DNA of 64,000 nt, taken from positions 1,405,346-1,469,345 of the forward strand of contig JAESIW010000162.1 of assembly GCA_016802295.1 (NCBI GenBank), read 5' to 3'. This stretch comes from Brachionus rotundiformis. Taxonomy: Eukaryota > Rotifera > Eurotatoria > Ploima > Brachionidae. The notes beneath the pieces are model-generated. The model searched no databases, was not told the DNA's origin, and saw only the letters and a list, made by a program, of their open reading frames with translations. Positions 11,630 to 22,816 of the stretch are shown here, in pieces (positions within the stretch are counted from its first letter, which is position 1; the number at the start of each line of letters is the position of its first letter). A program made the translations under genes and the position numbers.

Positions 11630-13844
11630 TAGTTCATATCGAAATTAATAAGTTGTATTATTAGTTCAATACCAATGGTTGCAGATATTTACGATATTTA
11701 TGGTATCTATTGTTTATGTTATGAAACCAATTTTAGCTTAATTGTTCCATAATGTTGTTTATAAATTAATTAAAAAATCTCAATCGAATAATCCATATGC
11801 AGCTATCTATCCAGCCTTGTTGAGATTTATTTAATTTAAAACTAAGTGCTTGATGATTTCCTAAATTATGTCAAGACTTTAATACCATCAAGGAAATTTT
11901 ATGAGAATTATTTTTTATTTTTATACAAATAAAGCTTATTAAAATTAAGATTTTTCTCTTTTTTTATGCATCAAGCTCGACTTTAATTTACATAAAGTGG
12001 AAGTAAATATGTCGATCTAATAAAATATCCAAATAAATCGTGAAATAGCTCTCAAACTAAATCTATTTTAATAGTTTCCAATTGATAGTCACAAATCTTA
12101 ATCAATTTTGGGTAAATTTGAAATTCAAAACTGTTTATATTTCTCTATTTGATTGAGGAAATTTAATATTACTGTTGATTGTTTTGGAAATATGAGAATT
12201 TTGTGTCTCCCCAAAGGAAACCACTGGTCACTTTTTGACTTTTTTTAAAAATGGATAATTATCTAATTCAAATAAAATTATTTCTTTTATTAAAAACATA
12301 AATTCTTGGTATAGTTTTTAAGATTTTTTGTCTGGAAGAGGAGACCGCTGATTAACAATCTTAATAAGATTGGAATAAATGGATTTTTTTATTTTAAAGC
12401 TGATAAATATAAAAATGTCGTTTATTGAAAAGATTATATTGATTGAGCTTGTTCTATAATTATTTATTTATTTTTAATCTAATTTTTAATGGAAAATTTT
12501 TTTTTCGAGAAAATAATCAGAGAATTACGTAAATCAACTTATTCTTAGGAAAATATCTTAAGAAAATTAATTATCGTGGAAAATAAACATATTTATTATT
12601 TAGGCTTTATGTTTAAGTATTTTTCTAGTAAAAATATTTTACATTGCTAATCCATGAGATTAAGTAAAAACTTAATTAATTCTTTTTAATTAAATTTAAA
12701 TAGATCCCCGTTGAAATCGATTTATAATTTTTGTTTTTATTGACTTTTAAATATTGATGATGATTTTTTATTACTTTAAAATAGACTAAAAAATATTCTG
12801 AGACTTATAGATCAATAACATTCTAATCTATCACTTTTTCTATAAACTATTTAATAAAAAATGATTTTTAATTAACAGAAACAAAAATAAAAAAAAACTT
12901 CAAGGAACTTGTTTTGCATCAAACCACTTTATTTTATATATATAAAATCTAATTATCAACATTATGTTGATGACATTTTCAATAAAATCAAAAATTAAAA
13001 GCAAATAGCAATTAATGCTTAATTTCCTCTAAAATATCCTTAAAGTAATTAGTTTTTAAAATTATTTTTTCACCAAATATTAATGCTGAAAACTAAGATA
13101 AGATGTGACCAAAATAAACTTTGGTAAATCCTATCAGAGAGTGGACCATTCAATAATTCAATAATTTAATTTTAACTTAATCGACTTGGTATTGATTTAA
13201 TCCTTACCTTCCCTTACCATTTCTAGCATCTGTTAGCCAACTAGTTAAAATATATTGAATCGTTTCTTAATTATTGCAAACAAATAATTTTGCTTGGTGA
13301 AACAAAATGCATATGGCTTGATGTGACTTCTAGTAATTCTGGTACTTCAAAAAGCAAATGAATATTAGGTAAAGTTGTTCATGATTTCAAGTATTGGGCA
13401 CAGATGGTCTTAATATTAGACCAACTTAACTAAAAGGTTACAAATAAAAGTTTAAGGAGTAAAATAGAATGACGATGGTGTCTGTTGGAAAACTTCACTC
13501 AAATTTTTGAGCAGAAATAAACAAGGTAATCCGGAAATTACCAAGAGATAGATAGAAAAATTTTCAAGAAATTTTGCTGTGAATGATAAGAATAATTCAC
13601 GAGCTCATGCAACCGAAGTTCAATTAGCTGACAAACAGCAATTGATAAAATATAATTGATTATTCATTTGATTATTATTAATTAATTTGGTTGCAAATAA
13701 TCTACAATCATATTTTGCGCCTTTATAAACCATTTGTTTTTAAAATTGGTAACTCTGTGCCAGTTTTTTAAAGCTTTCATTATTTAATAAATGAGTTAAT
13801 TTTTAAAGCAACATATGAATCTAAAAGAGACAAAAATGTTACTA
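11630..13844. other. Intergenic, AT-rich, no gene seen
   Basis: No ORF or splice chain of note. Scattered A/T runs; an AATAAA at about 11928 may belong to the preceding gene. Confidence 0.5.
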
Positions 13845-14215
13845 CTCAAAGGCCTTTGATAAAGTTCTTCACAGGAAATTGAAATGTATCAAGTTTATAA
13901 ATGATTTTGAAAAAGTATCGTTTACAAATGGTATCAATTTCGCTTATAGTCCAAAAGGTCTTGGAAGACCACATGAAAATAGACTGGTTCGAGAAATAAA
14001 TCGCAGAGTCTCATTAGGATATCATTTCTTAACAAGTCGCTGAGTAAAATTATGGAACAGCTTATCAGCGAATGTTTTTAATGCTCAAACAATAAATAGG
14101 TTCAAAGCAGTCATTAACAATGATGCCAGCAAATGCGACCCCAAGTCCAGATCAACCAAATACGGCAGCAATAAATTAGTGCAGATATTATTACTTCTAC
14201 TTAATATTAGATAAG
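13845..14215 (+). pseudogene. Relic of a non-LTR retrotransposon reverse transcriptase, C-terminal tail
   Basis: Translated in one frame with an internal TGA (14040-14042), the stretch from about 13970 reads RPHENRLVREINRRV, then VKLWNSLSANVFNAQTINRF, which is the typical C-terminal tail of jockey/CR1-like polymerases (compare HWNKLPENVVKSKSTANF in the relic at 37500-38330). The polymerase core is absent and frames break upstream of 13950. It is a dead 5'-truncated copy. The last part (14125-14171) is a copy of TAF4 exon sequence. Confidence 0.65.
14125..14171 (+). repeat. 47-bp copy of TAF4 exon 1 sequence (one mismatch)
   Basis: Identical to 15818-15857 for 40 bases (14125-14164), then one mismatch and six more matches. 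In the relic it is read in a different frame (SKCDPKSRSTKYGSNK) from TAF4 (QQMRPQVQINQIRQQ). Confidence 0.9.
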
Positions 14216-14253
14216 TAATTTGCTCATTCTTGTTTCAAATTGTCAAAATGTCA

Positions 14254-14408
14254 AATGTCAAAATTTTGGTAAAAATGCCGCATTAAATATGTAAAAAATA
14301 ATAAAAATTTTTTATTATTAATTTTAATTTTTTTTATTTTTTAATTTTGATTATTTTTAAATATTTTTTACATATTTAATGCGGCATTTTTACCAAAATT
14401 TTGACATT
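14254..14408. repeat. Foldback: perfect 47-bp inverted repeat with 61-bp spacer
   Basis: Arm 14254-14300 is the exact reverse complement of 14362-14408; the spacer is pure A/T. The core TGCCGCATT of the arm recurs downstream at 14492 and, as GCAGCATT, near 14413 and 14460, so this looks like a MITE-like or satellite-like element inserted beside the reverse transcriptase relic. Confidence 0.85.
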
Positions 14409-15678
14409 AACTGCAGCATTTTCAGTCGCAGCGTATCTGGAAAAAAAAGTGGGTTAAATGCAGCATTAAAATCCAGAATTCTGAAAATAAGTGCCGCATT
14501 AGGGGGCAAGGCATTACGGTACATTCAACATCTCGGACTCGTCTAAATTTAACTCATCTGAAGAATTAAAATGAAAATACACATGAAGATAAGTGACATT
14601 TTTCTTGAAATAAAATTTAAAAAAGAACTCCAAAGAAGAAACTTGCAATTCGTGACGCTCGAAGTAAAAAAACAAATATTAAAACAAGAAATTAATTGAA
14701 AAAAAGTTATGATAAATCATCATAACCCAATTAATCTAATAACCCGAAAATCTTAACCCGTTTTGCCTCGATATCGAGACCACAACAATTCGAAAACTGA
14801 ATGCAAAAAAAGCTAAGAGAGCCCTGAAAGGCACTCCACTAGGATTTAGCACGATTATGGTCCAAAATATGAATGGTTTTGTTTATTTTAGATTTTATAG
14901 ATATTTAAAAATCAATTGTTATTTTCTTTTTCTTTTTTTTTTTAAATTAAAATTAGAAAATTGTTTGAGAAAAATTTTTAAAATAAATATAAAACAAAAC
15001 TCGGTTTTATCTAAAAAGTTCTTAAAGAATATTAAAAATTTTTATTTCCAGAAGCAAATTAGAAAGTTAAGTTAGAATAAGAAAATTTCGAATTGATGGT
15101 TAAGAATTTCAACAGGTATGTGTTTATCAAATGTAGCATAGCTAAAACAAGAACATAAGTAGACATATGGTGACACCAGAAAAGTCTTTTTAATCATGAA
15201 TTAATAAATTTAAAGAAAAAATTTTCTTATTTTCTTAAAGAGACATCTATAAATCATATTATTCACAAAATTAGGAATATTATTTTTACCATATGCTAAT
15301 TAGATATGATTATTATAAATCAAGCTTAAAACAAAATGAGCCAAACATAGTTAAATTTCAAAATGAATAAGAATTTTTAAAAACCGTGTATTTTTATAGT
15401 TAAGAAATGGTTTATCTGCAATTTTGCACCGTGCTAAACATTTTAGTCAAATAATTATTATGATTCCTTTACTAGCAAATTTATAATATATTAATAAACA
15501 TATTCAGATATATATATTTTTCTTTTATATAGTTTTAAATAAAATTGCTCAAATCTTTTTCAATTTAAGTCGAGGAGTACTTAAACTTCCTAAAAAGATA
15601 AAAATGTACCTTTAAATTAATTAACCAAGTTGATCCAAGTGTGTGACTAGAAAAATATTGGCAATAAGTGAACAAAAA
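14409..15678. other. TAF4 upstream region, no gene seen
   Basis: Contains a less AT-rich patch at 14745-14860 (CCCGTTTTGCCTCGATATCG and following) that looks like more transposon debris but has no identifiable product. A 72-codon ORF at 14857-15075 is low-complexity F/K/L/N and is not accepted as a gene. The TAF4 promoter must lie here. Confidence 0.45.
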
Positions 15679-18600
15679 ATGTCCGATTTCGACATAGACC
15701 TAACAGCTCCTCTGGACGACAACATCCTGAAGGACTTTAGTCCGTCGTATCAGGCCCAGCCCATTGGTCACGTAAGCCAGCATGGCCAAATGATGCAAAG
15801 CCAACAGCTTAATCGAGGCCAGCAAATGCGACCCCAAGTCCAGATCAACCAAATACGACAGCAATTGCAGAACAGTAGTGCTATTCAGTCCAATTCGCCG
15901 TCACCGGTGGTTTCTTCGCCATCGCCCAATCCTGTCAATTCGCCTCAACCCCAAATGCAAAAGCTAAACAGCCAGCAGAATGTGCGCATTGCCTCGCAGC
16001 AACTAAGCTACCAGCAGCAGCAACAACAACAACAGCAGCAGCAGCAGCAGCAGATTACTCTTGTTTCCAATGCGACAAAAGGCTACATGAACCAGCCACA
16101 GCAGCAAACAATGGCCTATCAACAGCAACAATATCAGCAAAAAGTACAGCCACAGCAGATAACCAACTCGGCGTCAGCGACCAGAATAAACTCCCAATAT
16201 CAGACAAGCACAATTGGCGCTTCTACTGCTGGCGTGAGCCAGTCTACCTCGCAGACAAATAACATGTCACAACAGCCAGCAATTTTCGTCAAAAGCTCAA
16301 ATGGCCAATTTCAGTTGTTAACCACATCGACGGTACAATCAAACAAGGCGAACGTGCAACAGTCCAATTCATCAATGAATATTCAGCAACAACAGCAGCA
16401 GCAACAACAACAACAGCAGCTAAACCGGAGCCAAATGAACCAGCCAAACACTCAGAATCAAACAATTGTAAGATTTCCACAAGCGAATATTCAACAACAG
16501 GGTCAGCAGCAGGTCATATCGGCCCAGCAGCTGAACCAGCAAGGCCAAAACCTCGTGGTCATAACCACGTCTAATGGCGGCCTTACTACTTTGTCTAATT
16601 CAAATAGTTCTAATTTAATCGCATCTATCAAGACTCAGCCTCAGCAGCAGAACAATCAAAGCCAACAGAATCAGAATTACGTGTACCAGAACAAGACTGG
16701 AGCAGTGCAAAGCCAGGTCTCTGGTTACAATGGCCAGAGCGAGCGCGCTTCGCTCACCCCTACGCCAAACAGCATGATGATGCAACAGCAGCAACAACGA
16801 AGTGTGCAGCAGGCTACTGGCAACAGCCAGACAAACACTCCGACTGGTCTTGACCTTCTCAAATGCTTGAGAAAATTCCTGCACACGTTGCTAGACCTGG
16901 CAAAAAATTCACTGCCCGAAAAGTTCCAAGTTGTGCAAACTCTAATCCAGGAATTGCTTGTAAGTTAAATGCTTTAGCACAAGGACTATTGAGATTTTCA
17001 GGCGCAATTTATAGGCATATTTTGCACCTATATTAAGTCACCTTGGCAACTAATTACGCACTCATAACAAATAATCAAAAGTTAGATTTAAAAAATAGAA
17101 TTATTAGAACTATCTACAATTTTGACATCATATCTTATCAAAGATAAATTACTATTATTAGTTCTAAATTAATTTAAAGTCATTTTACTATATACTTGCT
17201 TTTGTTTGACTTGTTTATCTATCTGTTTTGATTTTACACCATACACCTATTGGTAGCGTTCAAGAAATACATTTAATAATTTCATCTTGTCACTTAATTG
17301 CACTCGATTAGGGAAGTATAAATTTTAACTTCACAAATAAACTATCAAAGGAATATATTTAATAAAAATTTTTTATACTAATTTTGGCAAGATTTTTATT
17401 TTATGAATAGATCTTTTATCTTAATTGAATGAATTGAATTTTTTTTAATTTTCTTTTCAAAATGAATTTTATTTTAATAATTTAATTTAAAACATGTTTA
17501 AACAATTAAATAAGACTTAAAATTAAGGCAAAAATGTATTCATGAAATAAAAATATTGCCATGTTTTTCACTTAAAAAATTGGTAATTCAAAATAGAGCG
17601 CAACAATGTTGGTAAGCTGCATTTCTACCAAAATACGATGCATTGTCTCTGAGATCTATACATATTTTTAGATCTAAATCTTTGTACAGTTATTCTTGAC
17701 TTAAAACATTTTGGCTCCGTATTTTGGTAATTCTAACCACTATGCCTCAAATAATAGCATTTTATTTGCTTATTGGTACATTTAACACCTTCCAATGCTG
17801 ATTTAAAATAAATGAAAATAATAAGTTTGCAAAAATCTATCTAGATAACACAAAATTTGTTATCAAATATTTGAGATGATAGCTTGTGATGTGAAATTAA
17901 AGAACTTTAAAGGTAAAATAATGCACTTAGCATTATGTATGTATAAAAGAGTCATGATACCAATTTTTTATATTAATTTGAAAAAAATTTATAAATATAA
18001 TTTTAACTTTTTTTATTATTAAAAAGCCAAAAACATCTGTCTCTAATTTTTGAGAAAAAAATAATTGTTTCTTATTATATTGACAATCAATAGTCTTTGC
18101 CTGAGCAAATTAAATAAAAATTAATTTTTAAAATAAAATACAAAAACAAAACAAAAAAAAAATTATCTAGGATGAACGAATCGATCCGGAAACATTTATC
18201 AAAAAAATTCAAATAGAAAAAAACCCGCCATCGCCATCATTGGTGCCATTTCTGACCGTAAGACAATTAAATAAAACAAAAATTATCAAAAAATTAAAAA
18301 AAAGCTTCAGAAAGCTATTATTCAATGGAAACAATTGCGAGGCAATCAGTCCATATCTATATCGAAGTTTTTTGAGATGATACCACCGCCCAACCAGCCA
18401 ACATCGAGCGCCCAATCATCACAACAGGCGCCAAATCAACAAGGCCAACAGCAACAAAATACTCCCATAGTTATAGCAGCCTCAGGATCAAATACGTCAT
18501 CAAATACAACCTCACAAACAAATGTCAACAATTCTGGTATTCCAATAATAACCAGCATATCACACAGCTCCTTGTCACAAGGCCAAAATTTACTAATCCT

Positions 18601-21367
18601 CGTAAGTCCAAGATCTACGCTTAGATTTCCCACTCTATAGCCTTTTTGAATTTTAGAATAAATCGTCCTCGAATTTAGGCCAGCAGCAGCAACAGGTACA
18701 GAGCGGTCTTCAGCAGCAGTCCATTCAACAGCATAGGACAGCGCCGCAGCAACAGCAGCATCAGCAAAACGGCACCCAACTTAGCCAGCAGCAATTGCAA
18801 ATACAGCAGCTCAAGTACCAGCAGCAGCAACAGCAGCAACAACAGCAAAAGATGCAACAGGTTCAGATCCAGAATCAGGCTGTGCAGGGCAAAACATCCT
18901 CGCCTCAAATTCAATTTATAAGCGCAAACCAGAACGCCCAGTTCACCATTCAGCCTCAATTTAACCAATCAGGAGGCAAAATGACCATACAACAGCAGCA
19001 ACAATTGCAGCAATCGCCACACGGGACCAACATTGCTCTGGCCAAGGTGGCCACCGCGTCCCAATATCAGGCCCAGTCGCCGCAACAAAATGCACAACAA
19101 TCAGTCAAAATACTAAACAATAGTATTACCAATTTGAAGCAAATAACCTCACCTATTAACCAAACTACAGTAATGTCGCCAATGGTTGGCATATCGTCAC
19201 CAATCAAGACCGAACAACATCACTTGATCCAGCAAACGCCACAGTCGCCGGCTAAAATGGTGTCCAAAGTAATCAAAATGGAAGAAATTCAGCCAAAGAT
19301 AAAAACTGAAAGTGATGAAGAGTCTATGTTTGGTGTCGACTTGGAAGCTGAGAAAAAATCTCTCATGGGCTCTGCTACGGTAGGCCGTGGCAACAATCTT
19401 GAGCAAATAAGAGCTTGTAAAGAGGAAAAATTTCTCAATATTATGATACTGCATAAAAAATTTGTTGAAATAGGTAAGAAAAAATAATAAATAATTCGAT
19501 CTGATTTGGACTAATTTGTTTAGCTAAAAAACACAAACTGGATGATGTGTCTGTAGACGTGGCCAGTTTGGTATCGCACGCTACACAAGAATATCTAAGA
19601 GGAATTCTTGAAAAATTGAATGTAGTCTCCCAACATAGGCTCGATTTGTCCATGCGGGTATGTCCAGACATCTTCTTAAACAGTTTTTTTTTACTTATTT
19701 ATCTAATTATTTAAAAATTTAATTATCTAAATTGTTAGATAATTTAAAAATTTAAATTTATATATTTATATATCATGGTAGGGTTAATTATTGCAAAGAA
19801 AAAGAATAAGCATTAAAAATTCACATAGATTAAAGTTTTATTTTTGATTTAAAGTAATTATTTTAAATTAAAAATTAATTAAAATAATCAGTTGAAAATG
19901 ATAATTATGTAAATTAAAAAACAAAAAAATTATTTTTGAGAACAATTTGGCATCTTGAAGTTGGTGATCGATTCAAAATATCATTTCAATTCAAAGAGTT
20001 TATCTTTAGACATTTGAATAAATAAAAATATTATCTCAACTAATTGATTAGATTGATTTGTAAATATTCGAGTTTATTAGCTCATATTTGGCAAAGTTTA
20101 TTTTAAAATTTTTTATTTCAAAAATATTGGTTGGAAGGAATTTATTTGGAAATTGATATTTGAATTTCATTTTTACAAATACTTTTGAAACAAATTTAAA
20201 GTAAACTTTACAAAAATGAGTTTATACATTTTAATTTTAAGATCTATCTTGCCGATGGGCTGAAAAAATTGTTTTAAAATTATTTGAATTAAAATTAAAG
20301 ATTATTTAAGCTTAGAGGCACACGGGTAGGGAATGAGACTGAAAGATAGAGTAATTCGAACTGGTTTATTCTTTATTATTAATTAAAAGTAAGTAAGCGA
20401 GGATAACTCTCTTTTATAGATGAACTGGTGAGCTTACATCCCTCCCAGGCTAGTTCAGGAGTTAGGGGCTTCTTCTTCATCACACCCTTACTCCTGAAAC
20501 GTTCTCTCCTCTCGCCATTCGCCATCGTCACCATTCTCATCATCGTCCTGGTTACCAGCCGTGTCCTTTTTGACTGGATCCTCCAGGAGTTGCAGTCGCT
20601 GTTGTCGTTGTTGCTGTTGCGACATCATGGCGGTGAAGCCATTCCGCCACATGGACCCTGTTGAGGACTAGATACCTTTTTCAACTCAAATATCTAAAGA
20701 TAAACTCTATGAATTGAAATTATATTCTTTGCCAAAATGCCAATTTTGCATTTAAAAATTTTATTTCTTTAATTAAAAATAAGAGTAAATTTTGATGATC
20801 AAAAACTAAAACTTGTTGCTTTTAATCATCAAACCTGAAGAACAAAGTTTATTTTTAGATAAATTTATTATATTATTTAAATAAATAAACAAATAAAATT
20901 ATGCTTATGTCCATTTTAAGACGAATGATGGCTATGAAATGACCAACGATGTCAAAAGTCAGATAAAATTCATGGAAGAATTGGATAAAATAGAGAAAAA
21001 AAGAAAGGACGAAGCAGATAGAGAAAGATTGATGAAGGCGGCCAAGAGTCGATCGAAAGGAGAGGACGGTGGCGAGCTGAGCAAGCTTAAGCAGAAGGCC
21101 AAAGAGGTTATACAGGCAGAGAGTGACGAGTTGAGGCGTCAGGACGCCAATAAGACAGCCTTGGCCGCTATAGGTCCTAGGAAAAAGCGAAAAATAGAAG
21201 ACGGAGCAACTAGCGCTGGTGGTGGCATTGGTCAATCGGCTTTCGGCAACCGAGTAGTCTACAAACCTAAAATAAAACGAGTCAGTCTCAGAGATTTGAT
21301 ATTTGTCCTCGAACAGGAAAAAGAATTTCGCCGGTCCACTATTTTGTACAAAGCGTTGAATAAATAA
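15679..21367 (+). CDS. TAF4: TFIID subunit 4 (TAF4), six exons
   Basis: Core subunit of the TFIID general transcription factor, pairing with TAF12 through a histone fold in the nucleus. About 1020 residues: exons 15679-16959, 18171-18257, 18305-18601, 18657-19473, 19524-19657, 20921-21367, all in phase. Residues 1-390 are Gln-rich with pure Q runs. The TAFH/NHR1 domain spans the exon 1-3 joins (LKCLRKFLHTLLDLAKNS, then LIQELL, DERIDPETFIKKIQ and SPSLVPFL). A second Gln-rich zone follows in exon 4. The conserved C-terminal TAF4 domain begins near ACKEEKFLN, continues through LVSHATQEYLRGILEKLNVV, EELDKIEKKRKDEADRERLM and AAKSRS, and ends with RVSLRDLIFVLEQE. The ATG at 15679 (MSDFDIDL) is chosen over an upstream in-frame GTG. 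Introns 1 (1.2 kb) and 5 (1.26 kb) are unusually long for this window. Confidence 0.95.
15818..15864 (+). repeat. TAF4 exon 1 segment duplicated at 14125-14171
   Basis: Source or sister copy of the 47-bp match in the reverse transcriptase relic 1.7 kb upstream. Here it lies in frame in the Gln-rich region. Confidence 0.9.
16012..16053 (+). repeat. CAG/CAA tract encoding polyglutamine in TAF4
   Basis: Fourteen consecutive CAG/CAA codons, mixed codons rather than pure CAG. Similar shorter runs occur at about 16384-16421 and 18822-18848. Confidence 0.95.
16960..18170 (+). other. TAF4 intron 1 (1.2 kb)
   Basis: Begins GTAAGT after codon 427 and ends TATCTAG; splits the TAFH domain. Nothing recognisable inside. 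Confidence 0.85.
19658..20920 (+). other. TAF4 intron 5 (1.26 kb)
   Basis: GTATGT at the donor, ATTTTAAG at the acceptor. Apart from the LTR fragment it is A/T-rich filler. Confidence 0.85.
20305..20669 (-). mobile_element. LTR retrotransposon fragment: end of pol plus one short LTR
   Basis: On the minus strand, an ORF end of about 60 codons (Gln-rich, then acidic, ending GEWREERTFQE and TAA at 20490) is followed by a polypurine tract GGGAGGGA and then TGTAAGC. From 20438 down to 20305 the sequence has LTR anatomy: a TATAAAAG box, an AATAAA hexamer, and an end GCTTAAA that nearly mirrors the TGTAAGC start. GC is about 50 percent, unlike the intron around it. It lies antisense in TAF4 intron 5. 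The family (Ty3/gypsy or other) cannot be settled from this tail. Confidence 0.6.
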
Positions 21368-21368
21368 A
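21363..21368 (+). terminator. Poly(A) signal AATAAA overlapping the TAF4 stop
   Basis: Two overlapping AATAAA copies (21359-21364 and 21363-21368) sit across the last codons and the TAA stop. Confidence 0.5.
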
Positions 21369-21572
21369 CTAAAAAAAGTGCCAGTCCGTTGTTTTATTTT
21401 TAGTTTAGTTTGTAAATTGTTGTCGTTGTTGAAGTATATAAAGTGTATAAAGTCCTCGACTCAGTGTCTATGGGTCATACTTTTGGCTTGGTGTTCAGGT
21501 GTTGAAATGATCCCCAGAACCTGGACTTGTGATATTTGTTTATTATTGTTTTAACTTTTTTTCTATATAAAG

Positions 21573-21592
21573 ATATATATATATATATATAT
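21573..21592. repeat. (AT)10 microsatellite
   Basis: Uninterrupted AT repeat. Confidence 0.9.
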
Positions 21593-22810
21593 AAATACTT
21601 GAACGGAATTTTTTTATCTATTTTTTTTTTGAGTTTATTAAAATTCTTTTTTTTTTCATAAACTAACTAATATTTTTGAATTTCAAACTAATTAAAAGTT
21701 TAACCTTATATCAAGTTAATAAAAGCAAAGGCATTAAAAAATTAAATCGAATTTAAATTATATTTTCTCATCGAATTTTAAAAACGTTAAAAAAAAATAA
21801 ATTAAAATAAAAAGTTTATTTTCATAATAAAAAAATAGATAAATCCATCTTTTGTTCTTTTTATTTATTTATTTGAATTAATCTTTATATACGAAGAATT
21901 TACCTAAAACATTCATTAACAGGCTAGTGCCCCTATCATTAAGACCACTTCTTTTATTTAATTATTATAAAACGATTTTATTGTACATAATATTATCTAA
22001 AAAAGTAAAATTTAAATATTTAAATTAGATAAAAAAAATTCTCGAAAGAATTATATAGAATATTAAAAATAAAAACCAAATATCTAATTTATTAAATTTA
22101 ATTGTTTAAATACACAAAAACAAGCAGTTAATAAAGAGACAATAAGCTAACCATCTGTTAAGCTTTGGTAAAGCCATAATATTCCAGCTTAGTTAGCTAT
22201 TTAATTGATTTTAATTTTAAGAAGACAGAACAAATTTAATCTGCAAACTTAATGATCAATTTTTTTATTAATAATCAGATAATTTTAAAAAATTAGGAAA
22301 AATTGATTAAATTTATGAAAAAGTTTAAGGCCTTTATTTACTTCTTCATAATTTAAATACATGGATAATAGCCGAAAAATTTAAATTAATTACCACTTGA
22401 ATATCAATTTTACCAAAAATTAAATATTGGAAATTATGAAAATTGTGTGTGAAGCTTCCAATACAAAAATAAAAAAAGAAAAATGATGCTCGTGACTGAA
22501 TCCATGGCAATGTATTTCTAATTTAACTTGAAGTAACTTTGTTAGATATTTAAACTGTTTTTAAAACTCAAATATTGTAAGGCAGATGAATATATGAGCT
22601 TTTGATGAATATAATAGGCTCTTTTGGAGAATTCTAATTTATTACGAACTAATTTAATAAACTATGACAAATATATTTAATTAAACTTATGAGTTATTTA
22701 AATTCCATGACCACTTTTTTGCCAAGTTTGGGAGGTTGTTAAAAATTAAACAAACTTTTATTTAAATTTTTATTAAATTATGGTATTGGAATAATGGAAA
22801 AAAGGCTCTT

Positions 22811-22816
22811 TTTATT
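22811..22816 (-). terminator. Poly(A) signal AATAAA directly after the RNF213-like stop
   Basis: Minus-strand AATAAA begins on the base after the TAG stop (22819-22817). Confidence 0.5.

Larger units (their letters stand above)
21368..22816. other. Intergenic between convergent TAF4 and RNF213-like genes
   Basis: Holds 3' flanks only. A GT-rich stretch at 21400-21540 could be a TAF4 3' UTR or downstream element; an (AT)10 run lies at 21573-21592. No ORF. Confidence 0.55.

Noticed and set aside
14857..15075. 72-codon ORF
   Set aside because: Low-complexity F/K/L/N/I composition typical of random AT-rich sequence.
20428..20664. Plus-strand 78-codon ORF in TAF4 intron 5
   Set aside because: It is the antisense of the LTR-retrotransposon pol tail; the element features are on the minus strand.
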